A DNA stretch of 64,000 bases from Candidatus Sulfotelmatobacter kueseliae. GTDB lineage: Bacteria > Acidobacteriota > Terriglobia > Terriglobales > Acidobacteriaceae. Shown piece by piece: positions 50,222-59,271 of the stretch (position 1 is the stretch's first letter; every line of letters begins with the position of its first letter). Below the pieces are notes generated by a model. That model searched no databases and was not told where the DNA came from. It was given only the letters and a program-made list of their open reading frames with translations. Made by a program: the position numbers and the translations under genes. The stretch spans positions 126,508-190,507 of the forward strand of contig OMOD01000111.1 of the NCBI GenBank assembly GCA_900290255.1, given 5' to 3'.

Positions 50222-51118
50222 GTGCAGCTCAAACCAGCCCTAGCCTCCGCCATTGCCCGCCTCGCCGTGGAGCACGTTCCGTCTCCGCGCATGAATGCCG
50301 AGTTGCTGCTGATGTTCACGCTCAGTTGCGACCGCGCCTATCTCCACGCCCATCCTGAGCACGAACTCACTGCGGAGGAGCAGTCAGGCTACGAAGCAGC
50401 GTTGGCTGAACGCGCCCGAGGAGTGCCGGCACAGTACATCACCGGACATCAGGAATTCTGGGGGATGGATCTCATCGTCACTCCTGCCGTTTTGATCCCG
50501 CGGCCCGAGACGGAGCATGTCATTGAGACCGTGTTGGAGCTTGAGACGTCAGACGTCAGACCTCAGACCTCAGCCAAGGCGCTGGGTTCCGAGGTCCGAC
50601 GTCTGAGGTCCGAAGTCCGCATTGTCGACGTTGGTACCGGATCAGGCTGCATCGCTCTGGCACTGGCGAAAGAACTGCCTGGTGCCGAGATCCATGCGAC
50701 GGACATTTCCAGCGGTGCGCTGGAAATTGCGCGGGCGAATGCTGCCCGGCATCAACTTGAGAACCGCATCCAGTTTCATCAGACGGATCTGCTCGCAGGC
50801 CTGGCCCCAGATTTCGATTTCATTGTTTCGAATCCTCCTTATGTGGGGGAATCTGAGGAAGATCAGGTCCAGTTGGAGGTTCGCAAATTTGAGCCGCGCG
50901 TCGCGGTCTTTGCTGGTCCGAGCGGACTCGAGGTCATTGCGCGGCTGATTCCGCAAGCGCGGGAAGCCTTGCGTCCTGGCGGCTGGCTGGTGATGGAGAT
51001 CAGTGGCACGATCGCGGATGCGATTCGCCGGCTGCTCGAGGGCTGGGACGAGGTCCGGATCTCTCCCGATTTGCAGGGCATTCCGCGCGTGGCGCGAGCG
51101 CGAAAACCGAGGCTCTGA
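50222..51118 (+). CDS. prmC: Release factor glutamine N5-methyltransferase
   Basis: 298 residues from GTG 50222 (VQLKPALASAIARLAV). SAM-binding motif I VDVGTGSGCIALALA and the catalytic SNPPYVGE are both present, with the N-terminal substrate domain including ARGVPAQYITGHQEFWG and IPRPETEHVIE. Between IPRPETEHVIETVLELE and RIVDVGTGSG is an insertion of about 25 residues (TSDVRPQTSAKALGSEVRR) encoded by an inverted heptamer array. Upstream in-frame ATG 50171 exists but would translate the family G repeat. Confidence 0.95.
   Translation: MQLKPALASAIARLAVEHVPSPRMNAELLLMFTLSCDRAYLHAHPEHELTAEEQSGYEAALAERARGVPAQYITGHQEFWGMDLIVTPAVLIPRPETEHVIETVLELETSDVRPQTSAKALGSEVRRLRSEVRIVDVGTGSGCIALALAKELPGAEIHATDISSGALEIARANAARHQLENRIQFHQTDLLAGLAPDFDFIVSNPPYVGESEEDQVQLEVRKFEPRVAVFAGPSGLEVIARLIPQAREALRPGGWLVMEISGTIADAIRRLLEGWDEVRISPDLQGIPRVARARKPRL
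50544..50618. repeat. Inverted heptamer arrays inside prmC
   Basis: Left: AGACGTC, AGACGTC, AGACCTC, AGACCTC (50544-50571). Right: GAGGTCC, GACGTCT, GAGGTCC, GAAGTCC (50591-50618), the inverse. The 19-bp spacer starts AGCCAAGG. The frame is kept through all of it. Confidence 0.9.
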
Positions 51119-51159
51119 TATTGTTCAGCCGAGACAGAGTATGGAGCGGCCGTGGAAGA

Positions 51160-51211
51160 GCGGCGCTTCAGCGCCGCGTGAGGATGATACAAGGATCGTG
51201 GGCTTCAGCCC
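51160..51211. terminator. Hairpins between convergent prmC and purF
   Basis: GCGGCGC-TTCA-GCGCCGC (51160-51177) and GGGC-TTCA-GCCC (51200-51211). Both share the TTCA loop found elsewhere as TGAA on the other strand. They may terminate transcription from both sides, though U-tracts are lacking. Confidence 0.45.
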
Positions 51212-51235
51212 CGGTTCAGCGCGTCCAGCGCCTTT

Positions 51236-52663
51236 CTAGCGGCGCACGACCGCTGGCAGGATCTCCTCGACATCAATGAGTTCGGTCGGATAATTGCCGG
51301 TGTAGCAGGCCGTGCAGTAGGACGTCATCTCGCCTTCGCCGCATGCGCGTTTCAGGCCCTCGAGCGAAAGATAGGCCAGCGAGTCGGCGCCAATGTAGTC
51401 GCGAATTTCGTCAACCGACTTATTAGCGGCGATGAGCTGCTTGCGCGAGGGCGTGTCCACACCGTAGAAACACGAAGAAATGGTGGGCGGACAGGAGACC
51501 CGCATGTGCACTTCCTTCGCGCCGGCGTTGCGGATCATGCGCACGATCTTGCGGCTGGTCGTGCCGCGCACGATGGAGTCGTCAATCAGCACCACGCGCT
51601 TGTCAGCCAGCAGGGAGCGCACCGGATTCAGTTTCAGCTTGACCCCAAAATCGCGCACACTTTGGCGCGGCTCGATAAAGGTGCGGCCAACATAGTGGTT
51701 GCGGATCAGTGCGAAGCGAAAGGGGAGGCCGCTCTCAGCGGCGTATCCGACGGCGGCGGTGACGCCGGAATCGGGCACGGGAACAACCAGATCGGCCTCC
51801 ACCGGAGCTTCCCGGGCCAACTGGCGCCCCAGGTTTTCGCGGCTGGTCTGCACCGCGCGGCCGAACACCGTGCTGTCGGGACGCGAAAAATAGACGTGCT
51901 CGAAGATGCAGCTCGACTGCGCCGCAGGGGTGGAATAGAAACGCGAGGTGATCTCATCGGGTCCGACCACGATGAGTTCCCCCGGCTTGACATCGCGTTC
52001 GTACTCGGCGCCGATCAAATCGAAGGCGCAGGTCTCGGAGGCAAAGACGATCGTGTCGCGAGCGTGGCCGTCGGTTGCGCGAATGCGCCCCATGGCCAGC
52101 GGCCGAAAGCCGCGCGGGTCGCGGGCGGCGAAGATTCGATCCGCGCTCATCATCACCAGCGAAAATGCTCCCTCCACGCGCCGGAGGGCGTCGGCCATGG
52201 CTTCGGGCAGCGTATGCTCCCGGGAAAGCGCGATGAGGTGAACAATCACCTCGGTGTCGCTGTTGGTCTGGAAGATTGATCCTTGGCCCTCCAGGCGCTG
52301 CCGGATATGGTGAGCGTTCACCAGATTGCCGTTGTGCGCTACCGCGATCGCGCCCTTGTTGGACTGCACCAGAATGGGCTGGGCGTTCAGCAGCGCCGAG
52401 TCGCCCGCGGTGGAGTAGCGCGTGTGCCCGATCGCGAGCGAGCCGCGCAGTTGCGAGAGCACGTCTTCAGTGAAGATGTCGGCGACCAGTCCCATGGCTT
52501 TGTGCTGGCGAAGGCTCAGGCCATCGGAAGTGACTAGCCCGGCCGATTCCTGCCCGCGATGCTGCAGGGCGTGCAATCCCAGATAGGCGAGCTTCTCCGC
52601 TTCAGGGTGAGCGAAGATCGCCACTACTCCGCACTCGTCGTGGAATTTGTCAGAAGTTAGCAT
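51236..52663 (-). CDS. purF: Amidophosphoribosyltransferase
   Basis: 475 residues. First committed step of purine synthesis (PRPP to phosphoribosylamine). The N-terminal-nucleophile Cys is Cys11 after the short propeptide MLTSDKFHDE (processing exposes CGVVAIF). Glutaminase landmarks: GLHALQHRGQESAG, GHTRYSTAG, AVAHNGNLVN. The PRPP-binding motif is VVLIDDSIVRGTTSRKIV. C-terminal Cys residues (CPPTISSCFYG, YCTACYTG) fit the iron-sulfur type. The start codon lies inside the repeat array that separates it from purL. Confidence 0.97.
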   Translation of the reverse strand: MLTSDKFHDECGVVAIFAHPEAEKLAYLGLHALQHRGQESAGLVTSDGLSLRQHKAMGLVADIFTEDVLSQLRGSLAIGHTRYSTAGDSALLNAQPILVQSNKGAIAVAHNGNLVNAHHIRQRLEGQGSIFQTNSDTEVIVHLIALSREHTLPEAMADALRRVEGAFSLVMMSADRIFAARDPRGFRPLAMGRIRATDGHARDTIVFASETCAFDLIGAEYERDVKPGELIVVGPDEITSRFYSTPAAQSSCIFEHVYFSRPDSTVFGRAVQTSRENLGRQLAREAPVEADLVVPVPDSGVTAAVGYAAESGLPFRFALIRNHYVGRTFIEPRQSVRDFGVKLKLNPVRSLLADKRVVLIDDSIVRGTTSRKIVRMIRNAGAKEVHMRVSCPPTISSCFYGVDTPSRKQLIAANKSVDEIRDYIGADSLAYLSLEGLKRACGEGEMTSYCTACYTGNYPTELIDVEEILPAVVRR

Positions 52664-52738
52664 TCAGCAATTAGCCCCAGGGCGAACTTTGCGGTCAGGC
52701 TCTTCATTCAACAATCAGCAATCAACAATCAAAATTCG
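52664..52738. repeat. Heptamer arrays filling the purL-purF spacer
   Basis: Read on the minus strand: TGATTGT, TGATTGC, TGATTGT, TGAATGA, then further right TAATTGC, TGAATGC, TAACTTC, TGAC-AAA. The last units run through the purF start codon (ATG within GAATGC). The two blocks have the same orientation, unlike most other loci. Confidence 0.7.
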
Positions 52739-52746
52739 GTCCGCAT

Positions 52747-55119
52747 TCAGTCTGCCGCAACCAGTTCCGGATCCGTTCGCAGCGCCGACTCCAGCGCGCC
52801 TTCGTAGGCCGTGCTCAACTCAGAAACAACGACCGAAACAGCGACTCCGCCATCCAGCGCGATTTCGAGCGTCTCTGGGATTGTTTCGCCGATCTCATCC
52901 GCCGCGACGCCATGTTTTTCGGCCACTTCTTTGATTCGTGTCAGGTTGGCCGGATCGCAGGAGACGACAATCCGGCTCGCGTCTTCTCCAAACAGGGCGA
53001 ACTCCGCCGGAAGCCCAGCGGACGCCAGGTTCACGCGCGCGCCGACCCGCTTGGGAAATGCCTTCTCCGCCAAAGCCACCGCCAGGCCGCCCTCCGAGCA
53101 ATCGTGGGCGGAATCCACCAGTCCCTGCTGAATCAACTCGATGACTGTTTTCTGCAGCGAAGCTTCTTTTTCCAGGTCGATCTCCGGTGGATAACCCCAA
53201 AGCGCGCCGAGAATTTCCTTGGCGTATTCCGAAGAGCCGAATTCGCTCTCAGCATCGGTGATATCGCCTGGCTCGCCCGCGCGCAATAGCACGATCGTGC
53301 GTCCGGGTGCCGAGAAATGCATGTGGACGGTTTTGTGCACGTCATCCAAAACGCCCACAACGCCAAGCACCGGAGTGGGATAAATGCCTTCCCCCAGGGT
53401 CTCGTTATAAAAGCTGACATTGCCGCCGGTGATGGGGATTTCCAGTTCTTCACAAGCTTTGGTCATGCCGTCGATGGTCTGCGAGAACTGCCACATGATG
53501 TGCGGTTTTTCGGGATTGCCGAAGTTAAGGCAGTTGGTTGCGCCGACCGGCGTTGCTCCCGCGCAGGCCACCTTGCGTGCGGACTCGGCGACCGCATGCA
53601 TCGCGCCCAGTCGCGGATCGAGATAGCACCAGCGTCCGTTGCCGTCGAGCGACATGGCCAGCCCGCGCTGCGAGCCTTTGATGCGAATCACGCCGGCATC
53701 GCCCGCGCCCGGCGCTTCGACGGTGTTGGTTTGCACCATGTGGTCATATTGCTGCCAGACCCAGCGTTTGCCGCAAATGTTCGGGCTGGCGAGAAGCCGC
53801 TTCAGAGTTGCGGTGAAATCACTGACTCCACCGAGCCTGACCAACTCTGGGATCTCCCGCAGCACCGGAGGTTCCCAGCGCGCCAAGGGACGCTGGTATA
53901 CGGGAGCATCGTCGGTAAGCGCCGGATTGGGAATCTCGGCAACGACCTGGCCGTGCTGGAGCACGCGCAGCTTGTTGTCGGTTGTGACCTTGCCGACTTC
54001 GACGGCATCGAGCCCCCACTTTTCAAAAACGCGGAAGACTTCTTGCTCGCGCCCTTTTTGCGCGACCAGCAGCATACGCTCCTGCGATTCACTGAGCATG
54101 ATCTCGTACGGGGTCATGCCGGTTTCGCGCTGGGGAACGCGATCGAGTTCGATTTCGATGCCGACTTTGCCACGGCCGCCCATCTCGCAGGTCGAGCAGG
54201 TCAGCCCGGCGGCGCCCATGTCCTGGATGCCAACGATCGCGCCGGTTTGCATGGCTTCGAGGCAGGCTTCGAGCAGAAGTTTTTCGAGGAACGGGTCGCC
54301 CACTTGCACGTTGGGCCGCTTGGCTTCCGATGCCTCGCTGAATTCTTCGCTGGCCATGGTCGCGCCGTGAATGCCGTCGCGGCCGGTTTTGGCACCAACG
54401 TAGATGACCGGATTGCCCGCCCCCGCGGCGCGGGCGTAAAAGATCTGATCCTTGCGGACCAGGCCAAGCGCAAATGCATTCACCAGCGGATTCCCGGAAT
54501 AGCAAGGCTCAAACTTGGTTTCGCCGCCGAGATTGGGCACGCCGAAGCAGTTTCCATAAGAAGCGATGCCGCTGACTACGCCTTCGAGGATGGAATGATT
54601 CCGGTGAACCTCCGCTTGCGTAGGGGCGGACGCTTTCGTCTGCCCGGCCAGGGTCGCGGATCCGTTTCCCCGGACGAGGGCGTCCGGGGTTCCGTGAGCT
54701 GTGATAGGCCCGAAGCGCAGAGAATCCATCACCGCAACCGGCCTTGCACCCATGGTAAAGATGTCGCGCAGAATTCCGCCCACGCCGGTGGTGGCACCCT
54801 GAAACGGCTCAATGAACGACGGGTGATTGTGCGACTCTATCTTGAAGGCACAGGCCCAGCCGTCGCCCACGTCGATGATGCCGGCATTTTCTCCAGGTCC
54901 CTGCAGAACCCGCTTGCTGCGGGTGGGCAGGCGTTTCAGATGCACGCGCGACGATTTGTAGGAGCAGTGTTCGCTCCACATCACGCTGAAGATGCCGAGT
55001 TCGGTAAACGTCGGCTCACGGCCGCCGAGAAGCTGCTTGATCTTCTCGTACTCATCGAGCGTAAGGCCGTGCTGCCGGATAGTCTCCGGAGAAAAGGCAG
55101 AAGTCAAAGTGGTGGCCAT
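52747..55119 (-). CDS. purL: Phosphoribosylformylglycinamidine synthase II (PurL, small type)
   Basis: 790 residues. ATP-dependent amidation of FGAR, with ammonia from PurQ in the PurSQL complex. Landmarks: [65 protein letters not shown], and [15 protein letters not shown] near the C-terminus. Before [18 protein letters not shown] there is an extra segment of about 24 residues ([20 protein letters not shown]) encoded by two hairpin repeats. purS and purQ are not in view. Followed by purF on the same strand. Confidence 0.97.
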   Translation of the reverse strand: MATTLTSAFSPETIRQHGLTLDEYEKIKQLLGGREPTFTELGIFSVMWSEHCSYKSSRVHLKRLPTRSKRVLQGPGENAGIIDVGDGWACAFKIESHNHPSFIEPFQGATTGVGGILRDIFTMGARPVAVMDSLRFGPITAHGTPDALVRGNGSATLAGQTKASAPTQAEVHRNHSILEGVVSGIASYGNCFGVPNLGGETKFEPCYSGNPLVNAFALGLVRKDQIFYARAAGAGNPVIYVGAKTGRDGIHGATMASEEFSEASEAKRPNVQVGDPFLEKLLLEACLEAMQTGAIVGIQDMGAAGLTCSTCEMGGRGKVGIEIELDRVPQRETGMTPYEIMLSESQERMLLVAQKGREQEVFRVFEKWGLDAVEVGKVTTDNKLRVLQHGQVVAEIPNPALTDDAPVYQRPLARWEPPVLREIPELVRLGGVSDFTATLKRLLASPNICGKRWVWQQYDHMVQTNTVEAPGAGDAGVIRIKGSQRGLAMSLDGNGRWCYLDPRLGAMHAVAESARKVACAGATPVGATNCLNFGNPEKPHIMWQFSQTIDGMTKACEELEIPITGGNVSFYNETLGEGIYPTPVLGVVGVLDDVHKTVHMHFSAPGRTIVLLRAGEPGDITDAESEFGSSEYAKEILGALWGYPPEIDLEKEASLQKTVIELIQQGLVDSAHDCSEGGLAVALAEKAFPKRVGARVNLASAGLPAEFALFGEDASRIVVSCDPANLTRIKEVAEKHGVAADEIGETIPETLEIALDGGVAVSVVVSELSTAYEGALESALRTDPELVAAD
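54624..54689. repeat. Two hairpin repeats inside purL
   Basis: GGGCGGACG-CTTT-CGTCTGCCC (54624-54645, one G-T mismatch) and CCCCGGACG-aggg-CGTCCGGGG (54668-54689, perfect). The first begins TAGGGGCGGACG, similar in layout to family A. The frame is intact. Confidence 0.8.
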
Positions 55120-55211
55120 GAGAGGAACTTCTATTGTCGCATTTTGGCGGCGTGCGGGATAGGACTATTCAGACTGTCGTTGAAGGCGACTGCTGGTACG
55201 ATTCTTCTGGC

Positions 55212-57110
55212 ATGAAATCGATCATCGTCGGAACGGCCGGGCACATTGATCACGGGAAAACGGCGCTGGTGAAGGCGCTGACCGGGATGGATGCCGATCG
55301 GCTAGAGGAAGAAAAGCGGCGCGGCATCACTATTGACCTGGGCTTCGCGCACATGGACTTGCCGGGTGCCAACGGCGAGATGCTGCGGCTGGGGTTCGTG
55401 GATGTCCCCGGGCACGAGCGTTTTGTGCGCAATATGCTGGCGGGCGTGGGCGGCATGGACCTGGTGCTTCTGGTGATCGCGGCGGATGAATCGATCAAGC
55501 CGCAGACCCGGGAGCATTTCGACATTCTGCAACTCATCGGCGTGAAGCGGGGCATAACAGTACTCACCAAATCGGACGCGGTGGACGCGGAGACGCTCGA
55601 GGTGGTGCGAATGGAAGTCGAAGAATTCTTGCAAGGGACTTTTTTGGAAATACCAAGAAGTCCAATTGTTGCGGTGAGCGCGCTGACCGGTGCAGGGCTG
55701 GAAAATCTGAAGCAGGCGATGGTTGCGGCCGCGGCGGAGGTCCAGCCGCGGGATGCAAAGGCGCTGGCACGATTGCCCATCGACCGCGTATTTACCATGA
55801 AAGGTTTCGGGACCGTAGTCACCGGAACCTTGATTTCCGGCACGATTCACAAGGACGACGAACTGGAAGTTTTTCCCACCGGCCGGAGGGTCCGGGTGCG
55901 CGGCGTGCAAGTGCACGGACAAGGCGCCGATTCTGCGGTTGCGGGACAACGTAGCGCATTGAATCTGGCTGGAGTCAGCACCGAAGACTTGGCGCGGGGA
56001 ATGACCCTGGCTCCGCCGGCAACGTTTGCGGCAACGCGCATGGTTGAAGTGAAGTTGCGGCTATTGTCTTCTGCGCCCCGGCCGCTGAAGGATCGGGCGC
56101 GAGTGCACTTCCATTGCAACAGCATGGAGATGATAGCGGAAGTCGTCCTGGATGAGATCAAGCAAGTTGCCCCAGGCACGGAGGTGTGGGCCCGGATCAA
56201 ATTCACGGCGCCAGCACTGTTGCTTCCGGGAGACCACTTCATCATCCGCCAGTTTTCACCAGTCGTGACCATTGGGGGAGGCATGGTTGTGGATGCAGCG
56301 CCGGTCACCAGGAGACTGTCCCCTGCGAGCGATCTGGAAATCCTCGCGGGGAAGGACCGTGAGGCAATGCTGCGGGTTCGAATCGAGCGGAGGCATCATG
56401 ACGCCATCAGCCTGGCCCAGTTGATTGAAGAGACCGCCTGGACGAGGAGTGCAATCGAATCGCTGCTAGCCGGGCCAATTCAGGCAGGCCAGATTGTCCA
56501 GATTGCCGATGTTTTTCTCAGCGCCCAGTGGTGGAAAACGTTAAAGGCGCAAGTTGTTCCAACGCTCGCCGCGCTTCACGGCCAGAATCCACTGGTCAGC
56601 GGCATCAGCAAGGAACAATTACGTGATCAGACGGATGCGAGTGTCACCGTGTTCGAGGCGATTGCCAAGGCGCTGGTGGAGGAAAAGAGGATTGAAATCA
56701 TAGGAGACCTCATACGGCTGCCCGGTCATGGGGTCGTAATGAAGGACGACGAAACCGAATCAAGAAAGAAAATCGAAGAGGCATTCTCGATGGCCGGATT
56801 GAAAGTCCCCGCGTTGCATGAGGTCATCGCGGGGCTTACGGTAGACAGGGATCGTGCGCAGAAGATTGTCACGCTGCTGCTGCGGGAGAAGGTGCTGGTG
56901 AAAGTCTCGCAGGAGCTGGTATTTCATCGCTCGGCACTGGAAGAATTGCGCCGGCGGATTGCGGGGCTGAAGGCCAAGTCGCCGATGATTGACGTGGCCA
57001 AGTTCAAGGAATTGACGGGAATCAGCCGCAAGTACGCCATCCCGCTGCTGGAATATCTGGACAGGGAGCGGGTGACAAAACGAGTGGGGGACGCGCGGGA
57101 AATTCTGTAG
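55212..57110 (+). CDS. selB: Selenocysteine-specific elongation factor SelB
   Basis: 632 residues. Delivers Sec-tRNA to UGA codons marked by a SECIS. GTPase motifs: G1 [20 protein letters not shown]2 [14 protein letters not shown]3 [13 protein letters not shown]4 TKSD. EF-Tu-like domains II and III follow ([19 protein letters not shown]), then four C-terminal winged-helix repeats that bind the SECIS, ending [20 protein letters not shown]. Start at ATG 55212 matches family N-termini ([17 protein letters not shown]). There is no Shine-Dalgarno; TACGAT (55197-55202) 10 bp upstream suggests a leaderless message. Its in-window client is fdnG. selA, selD and selC are not in view. Confidence 0.97.
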   Translation: MKSIIVGTAGHIDHGKTALVKALTGMDADRLEEEKRRGITIDLGFAHMDLPGANGEMLRLGFVDVPGHERFVRNMLAGVGGMDLVLLVIAADESIKPQTREHFDILQLIGVKRGITVLTKSDAVDAETLEVVRMEVEEFLQGTFLEIPRSPIVAVSALTGAGLENLKQAMVAAAAEVQPRDAKALARLPIDRVFTMKGFGTVVTGTLISGTIHKDDELEVFPTGRRVRVRGVQVHGQGADSAVAGQRSALNLAGVSTEDLARGMTLAPPATFAATRMVEVKLRLLSSAPRPLKDRARVHFHCNSMEMIAEVVLDEIKQVAPGTEVWARIKFTAPALLLPGDHFIIRQFSPVVTIGGGMVVDAAPVTRRLSPASDLEILAGKDREAMLRVRIERRHHDAISLAQLIEETAWTRSAIESLLAGPIQAGQIVQIADVFLSAQWWKTLKAQVVPTLAALHGQNPLVSGISKEQLRDQTDASVTVFEAIAKALVEEKRIEIIGDLIRLPGHGVVMKDDETESRKKIEEAFSMAGLKVPALHEVIAGLTVDRDRAQKIVTLLLREKVLVKVSQELVFHRSALEELRRRIAGLKAKSPMIDVAKFKELTGISRKYAIPLLEYLDRERVTKRVGDAREIL

Positions 57111-57195
57111 CTATTTGGTAATTAGGAAATTTAGTAATTGAGTAATTTGAAAATTCCGCGGTCGCGTCCGGTATTGGATTCCCTAATTACTGCGG
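57111..57195. repeat. Octamer array in the selB-trmFO spacer
   Basis: Units near GTAATTAG, GAAATTTA, GTAATTGA, GTAATTTG (57117-57150) and an inverted CTAATTAC (57183-57190). The unit is nearly the same as in the pqqD-pqqE array 26 kb away. Confidence 0.75.
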
Positions 57196-57215
57196 CGGGC
57201 GGAGAGGGTCTTGTG

Positions 57216-58601
57216 ATGACGCCAATAAAAATCATCGGGGCGGGGCTGGCCGGATCGGAGGCGGCGTGGCAGTGTGCGCGGCGGGGCGTTGAGGTCGAGT
57301 TGTTCGAGATGCGGCCCGTGCGCTCGACGCCGGCACATCAGACCGGCGATTTCGCCGAACTGGTGTGCTCGAATTCGCTGAAGTCCGACAGCGAATTTAC
57401 GGCTCCATGGCTGCTAAAAGAGGAAATGCGGCGGGCGGGCTCGTTACTGATGGAGATTGCCCGCGAATGCGCAGTTCCGGCAGGACACGCACTGGCGGTG
57501 GATCGGATCGCCTTTGCGGCGCGGGTGACCAAGGCGATTTCGCGAGAGTCGCGAATTTCAGTGCGGCGGGAAGAAGTAACGACGGTCGATGAATCGGGAG
57601 CCGTGACCATTATTGCCGCCGGGCCCCTGACTTCCGAAGCGCTTGCGCTTGAGATTGCTCGGCTGAGCCAACCGGCAGTGACATCGGAATCCACGCGGGC
57701 GGGGGAGCCCGCGCAAGGTGATCCGGCAAGTCCGCACCTGTACTTTTACGATTCGATCAGCCCGATTGTGGAGGCGGACTCGATCGACATGGCGCGCGTG
57801 TATAAGGCCGCGCGGTACGACAAGGGATCGGCGGATTACATCAATTGTCCAATGACCGAAGAAGAATACGGCAGGTTCTACGACGCATTGATCGCCGCTC
57901 AGTCCGTCGAGGAGCGCGATTGGGAGAAGCTGAATTATTTCGAGGGCTGCCTGCCGATTGAAGAAATTGCGCGGCGGGGGCGGGATACGCTGCGTTTCGG
58001 TCCGATGAAGCCGGTGGGGCTCAAAGACCCGCGCACCGGCAAGATGCCCTATGCCGTGGTGCAGCTACGCCAGGAGAATCTGCGGGCGGACTCCTACAAC
58101 CTGGTCGGATTCCAGAATCATTTGAAGTTTGGCGACCAGGCGCGAGTGCTGCGGCTGATTCCGGGACTGGAGAATGCGCGATTCCTGCGCTATGGGCAGA
58201 TTCACCGCAACACGTACATCAATGCGCCGACGTTGCTCGAGGAGACGTTGCAGATGAGAGCACACCCGCGCGTTTTTTTCTCCGGACAAATCTGCGGGGT
58301 CGAAGGATATGTTGAATCAATCGCCACCGGGCTGCTGGCTGGGATGCACGCTGCGGCGCTCGTCTCCGGGGCCGAGCCAGTGCCCGCTCCGCGGGCTTCC
58401 GCGTTCGGTTCGCTCACCCATTATGTGACACACGCCGACCCAAAGAATTTCCAGCCAGCGAATATCACATTCGACTTGCTGCCACCGCTGGAGAAGAAAG
58501 TTCGCGATCGCAAGGAGCGGCATCGCCTGCAGTGTGAACTGGCGCTGAATGAGTTTGGGCGCTGGCTGGGCCGGGTCGGGGCTATCGCAGTGAAGGCCTG
58601 A
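57216..58601 (+). CDS. trmFO: Methylenetetrahydrofolate-tRNA-(uracil-5-)-methyltransferase TrmFO
   Basis: 461 residues from ATG 57216, preceded by GGAGAGGG. Folate- and FAD-dependent formation of T54 in tRNA. FAD-binding GAGLAGSEAAWQCARRGV at the start, then RPVRSTPAHQTGDFAELVCS, LKSDSEFTAPWLLKEEMRR, HLYFYDSISPIVEADSID and FFSGQICGVEGYVESIATGL. Between EIARLSQPA and HLYFYD is an insertion of roughly 18 residues (SESTRAGEPAQGDPAS) over a GCGGGC/GCCCGC hairpin (57695-57712). The longer frame from 57138 would translate the octamer array. Confidence 0.96.
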   Translation: MTPIKIIGAGLAGSEAAWQCARRGVEVELFEMRPVRSTPAHQTGDFAELVCSNSLKSDSEFTAPWLLKEEMRRAGSLLMEIARECAVPAGHALAVDRIAFAARVTKAISRESRISVRREEVTTVDESGAVTIIAAGPLTSEALALEIARLSQPAVTSESTRAGEPAQGDPASPHLYFYDSISPIVEADSIDMARVYKAARYDKGSADYINCPMTEEEYGRFYDALIAAQSVEERDWEKLNYFEGCLPIEEIARRGRDTLRFGPMKPVGLKDPRTGKMPYAVVQLRQENLRADSYNLVGFQNHLKFGDQARVLRLIPGLENARFLRYGQIHRNTYINAPTLLEETLQMRAHPRVFFSGQICGVEGYVESIATGLLAGMHAAALVSGAEPVPAPRASAFGSLTHYVTHADPKNFQPANITFDLLPPLEKKVRDRKERHRLQCELALNEFGRWLGRVGAIAVKA

Positions 58602-58819
58602 ATCGCAGCGTTCCAACAATTCCACAAGAACCTTACGTTGTTACTTCTTTCCGCGTGGCCAGGAGAACCGCCGGCCGAGGATACATTTCACACAGAGCAG
58701 GTTGCTCGTCGCTGCGCTCACGCGCAATGAGAACGGCTGAATCCCGGAACTGGCGGGAACTTCGAGCGGCAGACAGGTGTCTGATCTTACAGACACGCGT
58801 GCCGGAGAGGGGAACTCCA

Positions 58820-59263
58820 ATGGCTTTCTCAATCGCAGGCGGAGGTGCGTCCCGGCCACAGATCAACGTCACGCCGCTGATTGACGTGCTGCTGACCCTG
58901 ATCGTCATGTTCATGTTGGTGGTTGCGATGGACCCAGAGTATGGGGAGAAGGCGCAGATTCCGCAGCCGCCAACCGACGGCAAGTCCGCCCCGCAGCCGG
59001 AGCGAACTGTAGTCATTCAGGTGGTGTGGACGGCGAAGGATCAGACGCCGACCGTGAAGATCAACCGGGAAGACGTGCGCTGGGAGGACCTGGAGACTCG
59101 TCTGGAGCAGATTTACCTGACGCGTGTGGAGAAAGTCGCGTTCGTGCGCGGCGATGCCGACCTGGATTTCCAGTATGTGGCCGAAGTGATTGACGTAGCC
59201 CATCACGCAGGTGTCGACCGCATAGGACTGCTGACGCAGGACCGGATGGTTGAAGGGGAATGA
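58820..59263 (+). CDS. ExbD/TolR-family energy-transduction protein
   Basis: 147 residues. Start at 58820 follows GGAGAGGGGAACTCCA. A single N-terminal helix (LIDVLLTLIVMFMLVVAM) preceded by INVTPLIDV with the family's essential Asp, then a periplasmic domain (YVAEVIDVAHHAGVDRIGLL). Would couple proton-motive force to TonB or a similar partner. No exbB/tolQ or tonB gene adjoins it, so its motor is encoded elsewhere. The 218 bp upstream contain no other gene I can support. Confidence 0.92.
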   Translation: MAFSIAGGGASRPQINVTPLIDVLLTLIVMFMLVVAMDPEYGEKAQIPQPPTDGKSAPQPERTVVIQVVWTAKDQTPTVKINREDVRWEDLETRLEQIYLTRVEKVAFVRGDADLDFQYVAEVIDVAHHAGVDRIGLLTQDRMVEGE

Positions 59264-59271
59264 TGAGGTTG

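Noticed and set aside
53317..55215. 632-codon plus-strand open frame
   Set aside because: Antisense of purL; low-complexity translation without domains.
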